A DNA stretch of 11,601 bases from NCBI GenBank assembly GCA_004151065.3, contig NWUY0300010598.1, positions 16,834 to 28,434 on the forward strand. Reading direction: 5' to 3'. Under the pieces are notes generated by a model. That model did no database searches. It was given only the letters and a program-made list of their open reading frames with translations, and was not told where the DNA came from. This DNA is from Larix sibirica. Its lineage: Eukaryota; Streptophyta; Pinopsida; Pinales; Pinaceae. Shown one piece after another: positions 1-8,886 of this stretch (position 1 is its first letter; each line of letters begins with the position of its first letter). Both the position numbers and the translations under genes were made by a program.

Positions 1-920
1 CAATTACCCAAGGTGAGTCTGCATTTTTAATGAATAAATGAATAATATTTGGAATATGTATATATACAAAAGGCCATATATAAAAATCTCCAAAGTATCT
101 ATCTCCCTGAGAAGCATAAAAAAAACCATGAAAAGCTTAGAAACAGCAAGACGATGGATTAGCCTATATTAAATAATCTCTTTTATAGCATAATATATGA
201 TGGGAGGAATATTTATAACAACGCATGAACCGTCTTTGAATATTAAGAATATTATAGCAAAGCATAAAACCAGAAAAACCAAATCAGGTAAACAACACCC
301 ATTCCTCATTCTCTGCCCAGCAATGATACGAATCTTCTACTTCTACATAATGCGTTGAATTGAATTAAGTTGTTGGTTTCAATCGACGACAAAATATAAA
401 ATATTTCGTTCAACACAAAGGTAACAAAAGTCAAAAGAACATTCTATTCAGATCGACCATAGTGTTCCATATTCCAGACACAGAGAATATCAAATGAACA
501 GTTTTTTTAACAAACGCAGAGCTATCAACAAAACCTCTAAGAGTAATATATTTATGATTATTGTAAAAAGAGTAAAATTTGCCTTCCCCCAGCCTCAAAA
601 TGTACATGCTGTGTGCTGCCACAACAGGACTAACAAGAACAATAATGAATAGAGAAATCTGTCTCAACTGTGGATAGATTTCCAGCATATTATACAAACA
701 TATCTCTGATCCTGGGCACTTCTTCACTATTGGTATTGTTAGTCAATTGTTTCTCTGTATAGAATATGTCTCTGTGTCTCTGTGTGTGATTGTAAGGGGG
801 GTGAAATCTAACCAAAAAAACGACCAGTGTGTAATGATTTTAAACGTACAAGGCAAGGCAAACCTTATCCAAGGAGCCTTGAAGGAACCTAAAAACAAAA
901 GTATGAGTTTGCTAATAAGA
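1..920. other. AT-rich 3' flank of the HD-Zip II gene; no gene seen
   Basis: This stretch includes the presumed 3' UTR next to the stop at 921. Short ORFs on both strands have no recognisable family features and AT-rich composition. No RNA gene, LTR or terminal inverted repeat was recognised. Confidence 0.5.
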
Positions 921-2169
921 TTAACAGGCTGCGGACTGTTGGGCAAACTGAGAAATCTGTGACTTGGAGAATTGAAGGCTTCGGCTGTTTTCCATGGTAG
1001 CCACCCTTTCACAGGAGGGGCACATAGTTAGCGTGGTGGCAGGCAGTGGCATGTAGTAATTATCCTGTCCTATTACGCACGGCTGAGGAGCTGCCTTTAA
1101 CGCCCTTAACTCTTGCAGTTCTTTCTGCAACCTTCTGTTCTCCTCCGTTAGATTCTCGCAGCAGCGCTTCAGAACCTCGCAATCTACTTCTGTTTGCTTC
1201 AACTTCGTTCTGCAAAATCAAGAAATAAGCGTTAATGGCCGCAAAATCAAGAAGCAGGCGTTCATGGCAGCAAAATCAAGAAACAAACGTTAATGACCGC
1301 AAAATCAAGAAACAAGCGTTAATGAATTCTTACCGCGCTCTCCTGTTCTGAAACCAGACTTCAACCTGCCGAGGACGCAAATTCAACTGCTTGGCCAGTG
1401 CGTTCTTCTGTTTCTGCTAGGATCCCGATTAAATAAAACCGGATCAGCCTCTAAAAGCTAAAACCCCATTTAATTGCATCAAAACGATTTAGGGTTTTAG
1501 GTTATCTTACCGGATTCAGAGTGCTATGCTCCCGAAAACTTTCCTCCAGCAGTGCAGATTGTTCCTTGGAAAGGCGCAGCTTTTTCCTCGTCGACCCTAT
1601 CTCTTCCTCATCACTGGTCCTCGAACTCACGTCGCAGGTTCGATCCCTCTCGGTCTCAAAGTCAAAGGCTCTTTCTCTTTCTCTTTTCACCGCCAATGGC
1701 CCGTTGTCCACCACTCGCAAGGCATCGGCCTGGAAAACCGATGATTCCTCATATTCGTTCGTGGATGGAACCCGATTCATGTCTATTCCTCCGCGCGATG
1801 GATTCGTCTCGGCAACCGTCACCTCTTCCCGGGCTGCAAACAAAGAACTTTGTCAAATACACAGAAAAACAAAGCACATACGAAGAAAACGCAAACACAG
1901 GCATGGACGTATATACACTCACAGTTATTATTGGGCATGAACCAGAGAAACGGCGCCGAAGGCGCAGGAGGAGTCCCGACGCGGGATGCGATGGGTCGAA
2001 AGGGCAGGAGTTCGAGTTGTCGCGGCGCGTTTTTCTGATCATTTTCTTGCAGAGCTGTGGCGGGCATAGCAATAGAAAGACCCATACCGAGAGCCAACCC
2101 AGTGGTATCATCGTTTGTCAAAGACTTCAGCCGTTCGAGTCCTCTCTGCTTGTTCTTTGTCTCTTCCAT
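921..2169 (-). CDS. HD-Zip class II homeodomain-leucine zipper transcription factor, 4 exons, complete
   Basis: Spliced model on the minus strand: exon 1 2169-1923, exon 2 1833-1511, exon 3 1413-1334, exon 4 1209-921. It totals 939 nt and 312 residues plus stop. All introns are GT-AG and phases match; donors are GTGAGT, GTAAGA and GTAAGA. The ATG at 2169 is the first in frame after a TGA at 2187-2185. Homeodomain is about residues 164-220, with recognition-helix WFQNRRAR at 210-217. The leucine zipper follows directly, with Leu230, 237, 244 and 251. The redox-type CPSCE motif of class II proteins is at 280-284. An HD-Zip N-terminal region is visible: [10 protein letters not shown] near 24-33 and GIDMNRVPS at 98-106. 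Known for the family: nuclear DNA binding as a dimer to CAAT(G/C)ATTG, usually as a repressor in shade and auxin responses. The exact orthologue is not resolved. No canonical AATAAA was seen downstream; an AATAAT-like hexamer lies near 556-562. Confidence 0.95.
1210..1333 (-). other. Intron 3 of the HD-Zip II gene (124 bp, phase 2)
   Basis: The donor GTAAGA starts at 1333 and the acceptor TTTTGCAG ends at 1210. The split codon CG|A gives the Arg of NRRAR-TKLKQ at the homeodomain/zipper junction. Positions 1212-1327 are a four-unit tandem repeat, so almost the entire intron is repeat. Confidence 0.9.
1212..1327. repeat. Four-copy 29-bp tandem repeat inside intron 3
   Basis: Units start at 1212, 1241, 1270 and 1299. 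Each begins gcaaaatcaagaa on the plus strand, followed by a variable stretch around (c)gtt(a/c)atg. Read on the gene strand, each unit carries CATTAACG (or CATGAACG) and ends in CTTGATTTTGC. Only the unit next to exon 4 is followed by AG and forms the real acceptor; the other three are followed by GG or TG. Confidence 0.92.
1414..1510 (-). other. Intron 2 of the HD-Zip II gene (97 bp, phase 0, NAGNAG acceptor)
   Basis: The donor GTAAGA starts at 1510 directly after the NP codons. The acceptor reads TAGCAG before AAA CAG, so the family sequence LNP-KQK is restored using the distal CAG (AG at 1415-1414). The upstream TAG of the same NAGNAG motif would insert one Gln between homeodomain helices 1 and 2. 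Confidence 0.9.
1834..1922 (-). other. Intron 1 of the HD-Zip II gene (89 bp, phase 1)
   Basis: The donor GTGAGT starts at 1922 and the acceptor TTTGCAG ends at 1834. The split codon T|CC gives Ser83. Reading through instead gives a cysteine- and valine-rich tail unlike the family, which supports splicing here. Confidence 0.88.
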
Positions 2170-3265
2170 GAATAATCCTATTCTTCACACAGAGACAGGC
2201 AAGTGCAACCCCAAGATTTTTATTTTGATGAAAATCAGGCGAGCGAATCGTATAACCGTGGGATACACTTTGCTCTCAAATAGTCAAAATCTCATTGATT
2301 CAAGCACAGGAATGGCCAGCCAAGCTCTGAAAAACCCTCTCTGAACTTCAAGAACACGGCACAGAGCGCGCAAGAAGAAATAAGGCAGGCAACAGGGTCT
2401 GGAAAAACAAAGAAAGAAACACACAGAACTAAGTCTTCTCCTCAAATCTGAGCCAGTTAATAACAAACAACATCATTTAAGGGCATATCCTCTCATCCCT
2501 CATCATGTGGGGCGCTGTAGATGCACGCGCGCGTGAAACTTCGATGGCTTGACCGGTGCATATATGTTGATGGATATACATAAAATATGGAGCTGGAAAA
2601 TGAAAAATAATAGAGCTTACTAAGAATGATTAGGATAAGAAGCCGCACTCAAGGAGTTCGGACCAATATAATTAAGTCAGCACTGGTGGTGGAGGAGCAA
2701 TCATGAAAACACCCAACTTTGTACGATTTGACTCATGTTAATAAAAATAACACCGGAAATATTACTAAAATTAAATAGAAAATAGTAATGTAAATCCGAG
2801 TGGCGTGCAAGACCCGCTACCTCTCCCTTCCGTTTAGGCAGCCGCCCGTCTACTTTACTTTTTGGTTGCCCCGCCCCCCGCCGCCTCCAGGCTCCATCTC
2901 CTTTTCAAAAGAGACCAGCCCGGTTCCAACTTCCGACCGAGCGTTAAATACATATAGACAGACATAAGCTATACCCGTAGGGTACACAACTCTCTAGGCT
3001 CATAATAACAACAAACACTAGATCCAACTTCCCCCTTGCCACTCATCATCATTGCATTGTTCGCACCACAGGCATTCATCATTGTTATTATTATTATGGT
3101 GTTAAATAATAATATTGTATGGATATGATAAGATATGATATATATTATGGTCGTATACCTAATCAATCAATCAGCTCGTGACCGGACAAAGCGTGAGAAT
3201 GCGGCAGAACGCCGCCCCTCTTTTAATCATTTATTCATTGCCCATCATTTGGAACGGGCTATGCT
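2170..3265 (-). promoter_or_regulatory. Upstream flank (5' UTR and promoter region) of the HD-Zip II gene
   Basis: Assigned by position: the gene starts at 2169 and reads leftwards. The segment mixes AT-rich DNA with a GC-rich patch at about 2790-2945. A TATA-like stretch (CATATATGC on the gene strand, near 2559-2567) is the nearest plausible core element but is weak. HD-Zip II core sites AAT(G/C)ATT occur at 2625-2631 and 3225-3231. The transcription start cannot be fixed from sequence alone, and a 5' UTR intron is not excluded. Confidence 0.4.
2625..2631. promoter_or_regulatory. Candidate HD-Zip core binding site AATGATT
   Basis: The context GAATGATTA matches 7 of 9 positions of the HD-Zip II consensus CAAT(G/C)ATTG, about 455 bp upstream of the ATG. 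Feedback autoregulation is known for several HD-Zip II genes, but a 7-bp core is expected by chance in DNA this AT-rich. Confidence 0.2.
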
Positions 3266-4100
3266 TTGATTGGTTTGTCACTGCCCCACCACACGCCACG
3301 TAGACTTGTTGAGGGATTAGTGGCCACATGGGCCAGACTTCAAATGGGATTGGGTGGCATAAGTGGATTGGGCAAACATGGCATCATGGCGGTTCTTGGC
3401 CAAATGCCGCCACATCATCCTGTCTCCCTCTTGGGGAGCCGTCGCATCAGCGTTGTGAAGCCCTTTGGCGAACCTTGGCTTCTTTTTAACACCTTGTATC
3501 CACGAAAGGGCGGTGGAAGAATGGACGGCCCCGGCCCCCCCGAGCTTCTAAGCAATCATATGAAGAATAAATCCTAATCTAATCTAATCCATGAAAAGGC
3601 ATATCCCATCCCACTTCATTATTCATACAATTACCTCAAACTAAACCCACCACATGCATGTTCATTGCTCTCACATCCCACCCACAAATACACCAATTAA
3701 ATCAGAAGGCACATTTCTGTGTTGTTTGTAAAGTTAACATGAGTGTTACCCACTTTTTTATTATATTTTAAAGAATCCAAAGAGTGCTTAATTTTCTCTC
3801 AATAATAAACCTTCAGTCTATATCTTGTGAGTTTAGGCCAATCAAGAGCGTTCATTTCCAATGGCTACAAAACGCCATTTTTGGGGGGGCCAAAGCATGG
3901 TCAAAACTCACAAGGCATGTTGTACAAAATTGAGATCATAAATGAATGTAGATTAGTTAGGACAAACACCCACCAACTTACTCTTAGAACTTACTCTGCA
4001 CTTTTAGAATTGCAATTTAGAGTATAGTTGTTACCTTATTTGTACCAATGGTCTAGCTTGATGGTATTTTTAAGTTGGGTGAATCCCATCAACTGGATTT
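3266..4100. other. Intergenic region, no recognisable gene
   Basis: A GC-richer block at about 3266-3560 carries an open frame of about 100 codons on the plus strand with low-complexity Gly/Pro/Leu-rich translation and no family resemblance. Beyond it lies AT-rich sequence with a short taatc microrepeat near 3574-3590 and an 11-bp inverted repeat (3824-3834 with 3904-3914). No domain, RNA gene or element boundary could be supported. Confidence 0.4.
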
Positions 4101-4804
4101 TGACATGAGGTTAAATCTTCATTTTATATGCGGTGTTATTGATGGTGATATGATGGATAGCATGCAGGAAAATTTGGTTAACAATGCATGACATGTTTAT
4201 ATGTTATGATAGTGATTAGCTCACAATGGCATGCTATGAGATAGTTAGGATGATCTATTATTTAAGCATTGGCTAGGAGGACCAAGGAAATCTACTTGTG
4301 TAGGGCGGATATCGATGAGGCATTGCAATGCTTGCTTTGATTGAGGATCACATCATCTATCAATGTTGTAGATAGTGTGTTATCTAGGCTAACACAACAA
4401 CATTGATGAGTGCATTGAAAGTACATGAACCATTGTCTCTTCCATGGGAATGATCTTTAGAGACTATCAAGTGTTGATATTATGTGGGTGGTGACATGGT
4501 CCTACATTGGGTAGTGGGTTGTTCAAGTGAAATTGGCTTGGGGGAGGCAATGGTTGAGCATTGCCTATGGTTCGTTGGCGATGGATGAGCATTGCCTATG
4601 TTGAAAATAAGCACTTGACATTATGCACACTCTAAGGTGCTTAGCTTGGGTTTGGTCAAGGTATCTTGGTTAAGCATAGTCCAGGTTATACAAGCGGTTA
4701 ATGGTCATTCCCAACAAGTAAGTTCACACCAATGTTGTGTGATGACTAGGCTTCTTGAGTGGTTTGGGATGCTCAAGTGGAACATATGGTTTTGCCCTGT
4801 GACA
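4101..4804 (+). repeat. 5' LTR of the TRIM-like element (704 bp)
   Basis: It aligns along its length with 4940-5625. Shared blocks include acatgtttatat, gcattgcaatgc, gatagtgtgttat, tgatgagtgcatt, actatcaagtgttg, cctacattgggtagtgg and ttgttcaagtgaaattg. Similarity starts abruptly at the TG at 4101 and ends at the TGACA at 4800-4804, next to the PBS. Confidence 0.65.
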
Positions 4805-4806
4805 AA

Positions 4807-4820
4807 TGGTATTAGAGCCA
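4807..4820 (+). other. Primer-binding site, initiator-Met tRNA type
   Basis: tggtattagagcca matches 13 of 14 bases of TGGTATCAGAGCCA, the complement of the 3' end of plant initiator methionine tRNA. It lies two bases after the end of the first LTR, the normal place for minus-strand priming. Confidence 0.75.
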
Positions 4821-4919
4821 TGTTTAAATGTGGTAATTATGAAAGTGCCTCTTCACCACTACCCCTTTTATTGAAGGTTCTAACATAGTTTCTTTGATGA
4901 ACACATCAACAAGTCAAGT

Positions 4920-4937
4920 GGAGGGGAATGGAAGGAA
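4920..4937 (+). other. Polypurine tract
   Basis: Seventeen of 18 bases are purines (ggaggggaatggaaggaa). The tract ends two bases before the TG that opens the second LTR, where plus-strand priming would occur. Confidence 0.65.
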
Positions 4938-4939
4938 TT

Positions 4940-5625
4940 TGGCGTGAGGTCAAATCCCTACCTTACTTGAGGGTGCCACCAATGGTGACATTTTGGGAAA
5001 ACTTGGTTAAAGGTGCACAACATGTTTATATTTTTGGTAGTCTTGGTGATTAACTCACAAGGGTGTGTCATGGGACTGTTAGGACTATGTATTGGTCAAA
5101 CATTGGATAGGAAGACTAAGAATTTTGCTAGTATTGGGGTGAATGATTGAAAAGGCATTGCAATGCATGCTTGAACATAGGACAATGAGATTTGACATTA
5201 TGGCGGATAGTGTGTTATTTGGGCTAAGGCAATGACACTGATGAGTGCATTAAAGGTAGACAAACTATTGTCTCTCATAGGGGCATGATCTTCTAGGACT
5301 ATCAAGTGTTGGGCTTAGGTGAATGGTGGCATGGCCCTACATTGGGTAGTGGATTGTTCAAGTGAAATTGACTTGGGGGAGGCGATGGTTGAGTGTCAAT
5401 GGAGGAGCACCACCTATGGTGAAAATGAGCACTCGCCATTCTACACAATCTAAGATGCCTAGCTTGGGTTCAATTAGAGCATGTTGATTAGGTGTATTCT
5501 GGGTGATGATAGAGATTGAGATTGATGGTTTTACCAACTAGTAAGGTTGCGTTAGTGATGTGCGGAGACTAGACTTTTTGAGTGGTATGAAACATTAAAG
5601 CAGGAAGAAAAGTTTGGCCATGACA
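4940..5625 (+). repeat. 3' LTR of the TRIM-like element (686 bp)
   Basis: Diverged partner of 4101-4804; identity is about 70-75 % by eye with several indels. It begins tggcgtgagg (partner tgacatgagg) and ends ggccatgaca (partner gccctgtgaca). The large divergence implies an old insertion if both LTRs come from one event. Confidence 0.62.
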
Positions 5626-5869
5626 TTTCCTTATGCTATCTCATTATTTAATTTTGATTTTATATATCCTCCCATATGGCTTACACTTTTTCTTAGATAA
5701 CCTTTGTCATAAGATCCCACTCTCCTTTTGTAATGGTAGACAAAGGAAAAAACATACTATTGTTCATTAACTCCTTTATTGAAATGGTACAATCCAATGT
5801 TCTATATGAAGGGAATTTTTCACTCATATTTAAGAAGAATCTAAAGAGAGCCTTCAATCTAAAGGTTGG

Positions 5870-6083
5870 CCCTTTCAATCCAAACCAAATACTTTTTCCA
5901 CTTTGCACTAAAAAACACTTCAACTTAACCCAATTTGCATGGGGCTACTCTCCAAGCCAAGTATTTTCATCTAAATGCTGTCAAGCCCTCTCAATCCAAA
6001 CCAAATACTTTTTCCACTACACATCTAACAAACACTTCAACTTAACCCAATTCGCATGTGACTACTCTCTAAGCCAAGTATTT
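5870..6083. repeat. Two-unit direct repeat, about 97 bp each, period about 116 bp
   Basis: 5870-5966 and 5986-6083 share caatccaaaccaaatacttt, acacttcaacttaacccaat and gccaagtattt with scattered differences. The repeat lies in an open plus-strand frame (5733-6116, 127 codons), which therefore encodes two copies of FNLTQFA. No protein family is recognised and the frame may be fortuitous. Confidence 0.75.
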
Positions 6084-7257
6084 AGAACATATTCGAGATT
6101 TATTCAAGTCTTATGATGAAATATATCTTGAGGACATAGGAAATTTGGTTTTTGAGAATGAATTAAAGGTCCTCAAGAGAGGGGGAATTGAAAACTAACA
6201 TGGATCAAAGCCATTTTTTTCCATTGATTCTAAATTTTATGTTCAAAGAATCTTGTTTCAAGTAGTCATTAGTACAAATTAGGTTATTAAAGACATATTT
6301 GCAAGCACAATTAAAAGAATTTCAGATTTGAACCATATGCATAATCATAAGGACATCGTAGAGTGAACATTCAAGATCCAATTTATGAAGGATGCTCAAC
6401 AAAGTGGGGTGTTAAAATCCCAATCACTCATGGTTAGTTATGATCTCAAGATCTCCCAAGCATAATCATGTTTTAGTTATGATGTCAAGGACTACCAAGC
6501 ATACCCAAGTGCTGCATGAATGTTTGCTTTTATAGCTTATAGTGCATATGGTACTTCCAGGTTATCATCTACGTGACTACAATTTTATCTTTCTTTGTTA
6601 CATTTTCTTGACCTTATCACCTAAACATGTTTTCTATGGAATTTGAAGCACCTAGCAAGAAGCCTATGAGTTAGCAAGGGTTGAGATATCGAGAAACACA
6701 CCTATATGGGGTCCCAGTCAAGGGAACACCTACCCTTCTATCCTTATCATAATGGGCCGATGTCTCATTAGAGACTTAAACCCTTATATCCTATCATAAG
6801 TGGCAAGAGCATGAAACTTACCTCCCTACCAATCAAGCTATTGGCCCTTTAACATAATGTATAAAACATTACATATATGCAAATAAAAAATATTTAGTAC
6901 ATTATAATATAAATATAACCATTGCATTTTTCTTTTACATGTAACCAAGCATTGCACTTTCCAACCTCTAAGGGTGAGATATTCATCATGGCTCACAAAG
7001 AACTTCAACCAACAATTATCTCACTAAGAACAAACATGTAAAAACCAGAGTTTGAATCCAAGTGGGAGGGTTAATAATTATTTCTCATAGCCACCGGAGC
7101 TAAAGTCAGGCATTGCTAGACCTAAATAACACCCATTACAACGATATTCATCAATGGAATCAATAAATTAAGTACAATACATTTTTTATGGAAATTAAAT
7201 GATTTTGGAATGATTTCTTAAATTTGTATTTAAAAAATATTAATTTATTTAAATAAT
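6084..7257. other. Intergenic region, no gene recognised
   Basis: No convincing ORF is present. A short imperfect duplication (about 31 bp, ttagttatgat...ccaagcat) occurs at about 6433-6463 and 6473-6503. From about 6850 to 7257 the sequence becomes very AT-rich; this appears to be the host sequence into which elements A and B inserted. Confidence 0.4.
7045..7102 (-). mobile_element. Possible tRNA-derived SINE head (degenerate)
   Basis: On the minus strand, TAGCTCCGGTGG (7102-7091) resembles a tRNA A box and GGATTCAAACTCTGG (7059-7045) resembles a B box with one inserted base. Spacing is about 30 bp. No tail or target-site duplication was found, so this is a weak call. Confidence 0.25.
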
Positions 7258-7274
7258 AAAACACAATTTAATTT
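7258..7274. repeat. Left target-site duplication of retroposon A (17 bp)
   Basis: aaaacacaatttaattt is repeated exactly at 8655-8671. It starts with AAAA, as expected when an L1-type endonuclease nicks TTTT-rich target DNA. Confidence 0.7.
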
Positions 7275-8654
7275 ACCTTGGATGGGGTGTTAGGGAAGTG
7301 AGAGGTGGTGAGAGTAAACCCATTGTAGGACACCCATGCAACGAAGTTCCCTCCACTTGTACACCTCCCCACATGCAATTAAATATCGACATGATGGAGG
7401 GGGTGGTGGTGCAGCCTATCCTTGATTGAAGGAACTTGATGCATGGGAAAATGATAAGGTAGGATGGGCTACTTGGGCATGGGTACAAATAAATTACAAT
7501 GGCGGTTGAGGACGTCTTGAAGCAGGAAGTGGAATTCTAGAAGGTTAGAACTGGAAGTCTAAGCCTTCTCCCCTTGGAGGATATATTGTTGAATTTGAAT
7601 GATGGTCGACTTTACCATCCTTACAACTCCTCCATATGCTTTGGTCGGAGTTGTTCTACGCAATTCATTTTGAGTCTGATTAGCCATTCTCATTTTGGGA
7701 GGTGTAGGGGTAACACAATCATTATAGCATGTCCTCTCCCTTACTAGCTTAGTAACTAGCTAGCAGTTCATCATGACATTTACCTGTTGGAGCAAGCATA
7801 GGCCTAGATTTTGGGATTGTGAGGATTCTCCTCTCTAATGCAATGGTAGGTGACATGACCTAGGTTCTTTTGGGCTTCCCGAGGTGAGGTTCTCCACACT
7901 TAGTGAGGAGAATATCTTAAGTGATTTGAACTCCCTATCGTGGGTAGTGGTATTACCATCTATAGAGAAACGAGGAAGGGGTGGGAGAGTCCATATGAGA
8001 ATCCATAGTAGGGACCTGACTCTTGCTTAGACTGAGGCCGAGGAGGTAGAAAAGTTATTTTACCAAGAGATTCCTTCAAAAAGTCATGCTTAGATTACTC
8101 AGGTAGAGATGATGGTGAAGGAGGAACAACATTACATCAAACCTAAGGAAATTGTAGTAGAGATACAACCCCGGGTTAATGATTCAGGCAATACGTGTTC
8201 AAGAGACACCAAATATTTCAAAACCTTGGCCTTGCATTAGACTGTAAAATCCCTACTATGGAAAATTTTGCTTGAAACCAAAGAGGAGAGTAATGACTCC
8301 TACTGCAAATGGACGAGATGAACAATAAGGTGGATTTCCTCATCAAGGAAACCACATACAAGGAGTATGAAGTAGCTCCATCATAGCAGGTATCTATTGT
8401 TCCTATTTCTAATGAAGATCGAGATTAGGGGTTTCTTATGGTCTCATGGTTTTTTTGTCTTTCATTGTTATCTTAGTAATGATCAATGCCATTTCAACTT
8501 GTTGGGTAGTTTTCATAGAATGTATTAGACATTTGTTACAAACTTTGATAAACTCAACTTCTATAAGTGCTTTAGTTTCCTTCTCGGCAAACCAATTTTG
8601 TTTATGTTGTAACTAGTTTTTTTTAACAATACAAATATTTAGCCTTACAAAAAG
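7275..8654 (+). mobile_element. Retroposon A, LINE-like and non-autonomous or decayed
   Basis: About 1.38 kb lies between exact 17-bp direct repeats. The 5' end is accttggatggggtg and the 3' end is ccttacaaaaag, consistent with target-primed reverse transcription rather than DNA transposition. A decayed reading frame is visible around 8026-8240: EAEEVEKLFYQEIPSKSHA, a stop, then a lysine/glutamate-rich stretch containing PKEIVVEIQPRVND. After it come T-rich 3' sequence and the A-containing tail. No reverse transcriptase or endonuclease motif was found. The family is not recognised. Confidence 0.6.
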
Positions 8655-8671
8655 AAAACACAATTTAATTT
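8655..8671. repeat. Right target-site duplication of retroposon A (17 bp)
   Basis: Exact copy of 7258-7274, immediately after the A-containing tail of element A. Confidence 0.7.
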
Positions 8672-8693
8672 CACTTTATGATGATTGTTATTG

Positions 8694-8884
8694 ATTCCTA
8701 GATGGGGTGGCATCAAGATAGGTCCGATGTTTTAATGGTGATGAGACGATGATTGAGCGGGAGGCAATGTACGAGGCATAGGGGAATTTATCGCACTCCC
8801 CTCCTAAGAGATGGCACGTACAACGTCACATGGATCACTCAATGTGCAATAATGGTGGAGGGAGAGAATGAGCTGATGGCAGCA
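8694..8884 (+). mobile_element. Partial 5' copy of retroposon B
   Basis: It carries the head of element B (attcctagatggggtgg) after a left target duplication at 8678-8693, and is cut off at the N. The same sequence continues uninterrupted in the second repeat copy (9632 onward), so this is a duplicate end rather than a separate insertion. Confidence 0.6.
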
Positions 8885-8885
8885 N
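8885..8885. other. Ambiguous base N at the repeat junction (probable assembly join)
   Basis: This is the only N in the window. It sits exactly between the end of one 937-bp copy and the start of the next. A plus-strand frame across it (8753-8947) is therefore artificial. Confidence 0.8.
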
Positions 8886-8886
8886 A

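Larger units (their letters stand above)
4101..5625 (+). mobile_element. TRIM-like or internally deleted LTR retrotransposon
   Basis: Two diverged direct repeats, each starting TG and ending TGACA, flank a spacer of about 135 bp. The spacer holds a tRNA primer-binding site two bases after the first repeat and a purine tract two bases before the second. This order (LTR, PBS, PPT, LTR) defines an LTR retrotransposon. There is no room for gag or pol, so it would have been mobilised in trans or has lost its interior. LTRs near 700 bp are long for a classical TRIM. No matching 5-bp target-site duplication is seen (gattt before, tttcc after), as expected for a very old or rearranged copy. Confidence 0.65.
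7948..8884. repeat. Near-identical direct repeat, copy 1 (937 bp)
   Basis: It pairs with 8887-9822, with about 12 substitutions and one 1-bp indel. It covers the 3' half of element A, the target duplications and the first ~190 bp of element B. Copy 1 ends at the base before N 8885. It is probably an unmerged contig overlap. Confidence 0.95.

Noticed and set aside
1749-2111. Minus-strand ORF of 120 codons overlapping the gene in another frame
   Set aside because: It runs through intron 1 in a frame other than the homeodomain frame; the spliced HD-Zip model explains the same bases.
1552-2175. The longest single ORF in the window (207 codons, plus strand), with another of 139 codons at 1521-1940
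   Set aside because: They lie antisense to exons 1 and 2 of the HD-Zip II gene and across intron 1. Their translations are Arg/Ser-rich shadows without any domain.
3266-3577. 103-codon plus-strand ORF
   Set aside because: Low-complexity Gly/Pro/Leu-rich translation, no recognisable family, no splice or promoter context.
3824-3914. 11-bp inverted repeat (cttgtgagttt and aaactcacaag) as a MITE or hairpin RNA
   Set aside because: A repeat this short is expected about once in a few windows of this size; no target duplication or second copy was seen.
4043-4090. tRNA-like wording (tctagcttgatgg ... gggtgaatccc) before the 5' LTR
   Set aside because: Both the A-box and B-box positions deviate at key bases and no tail or target duplication was found.
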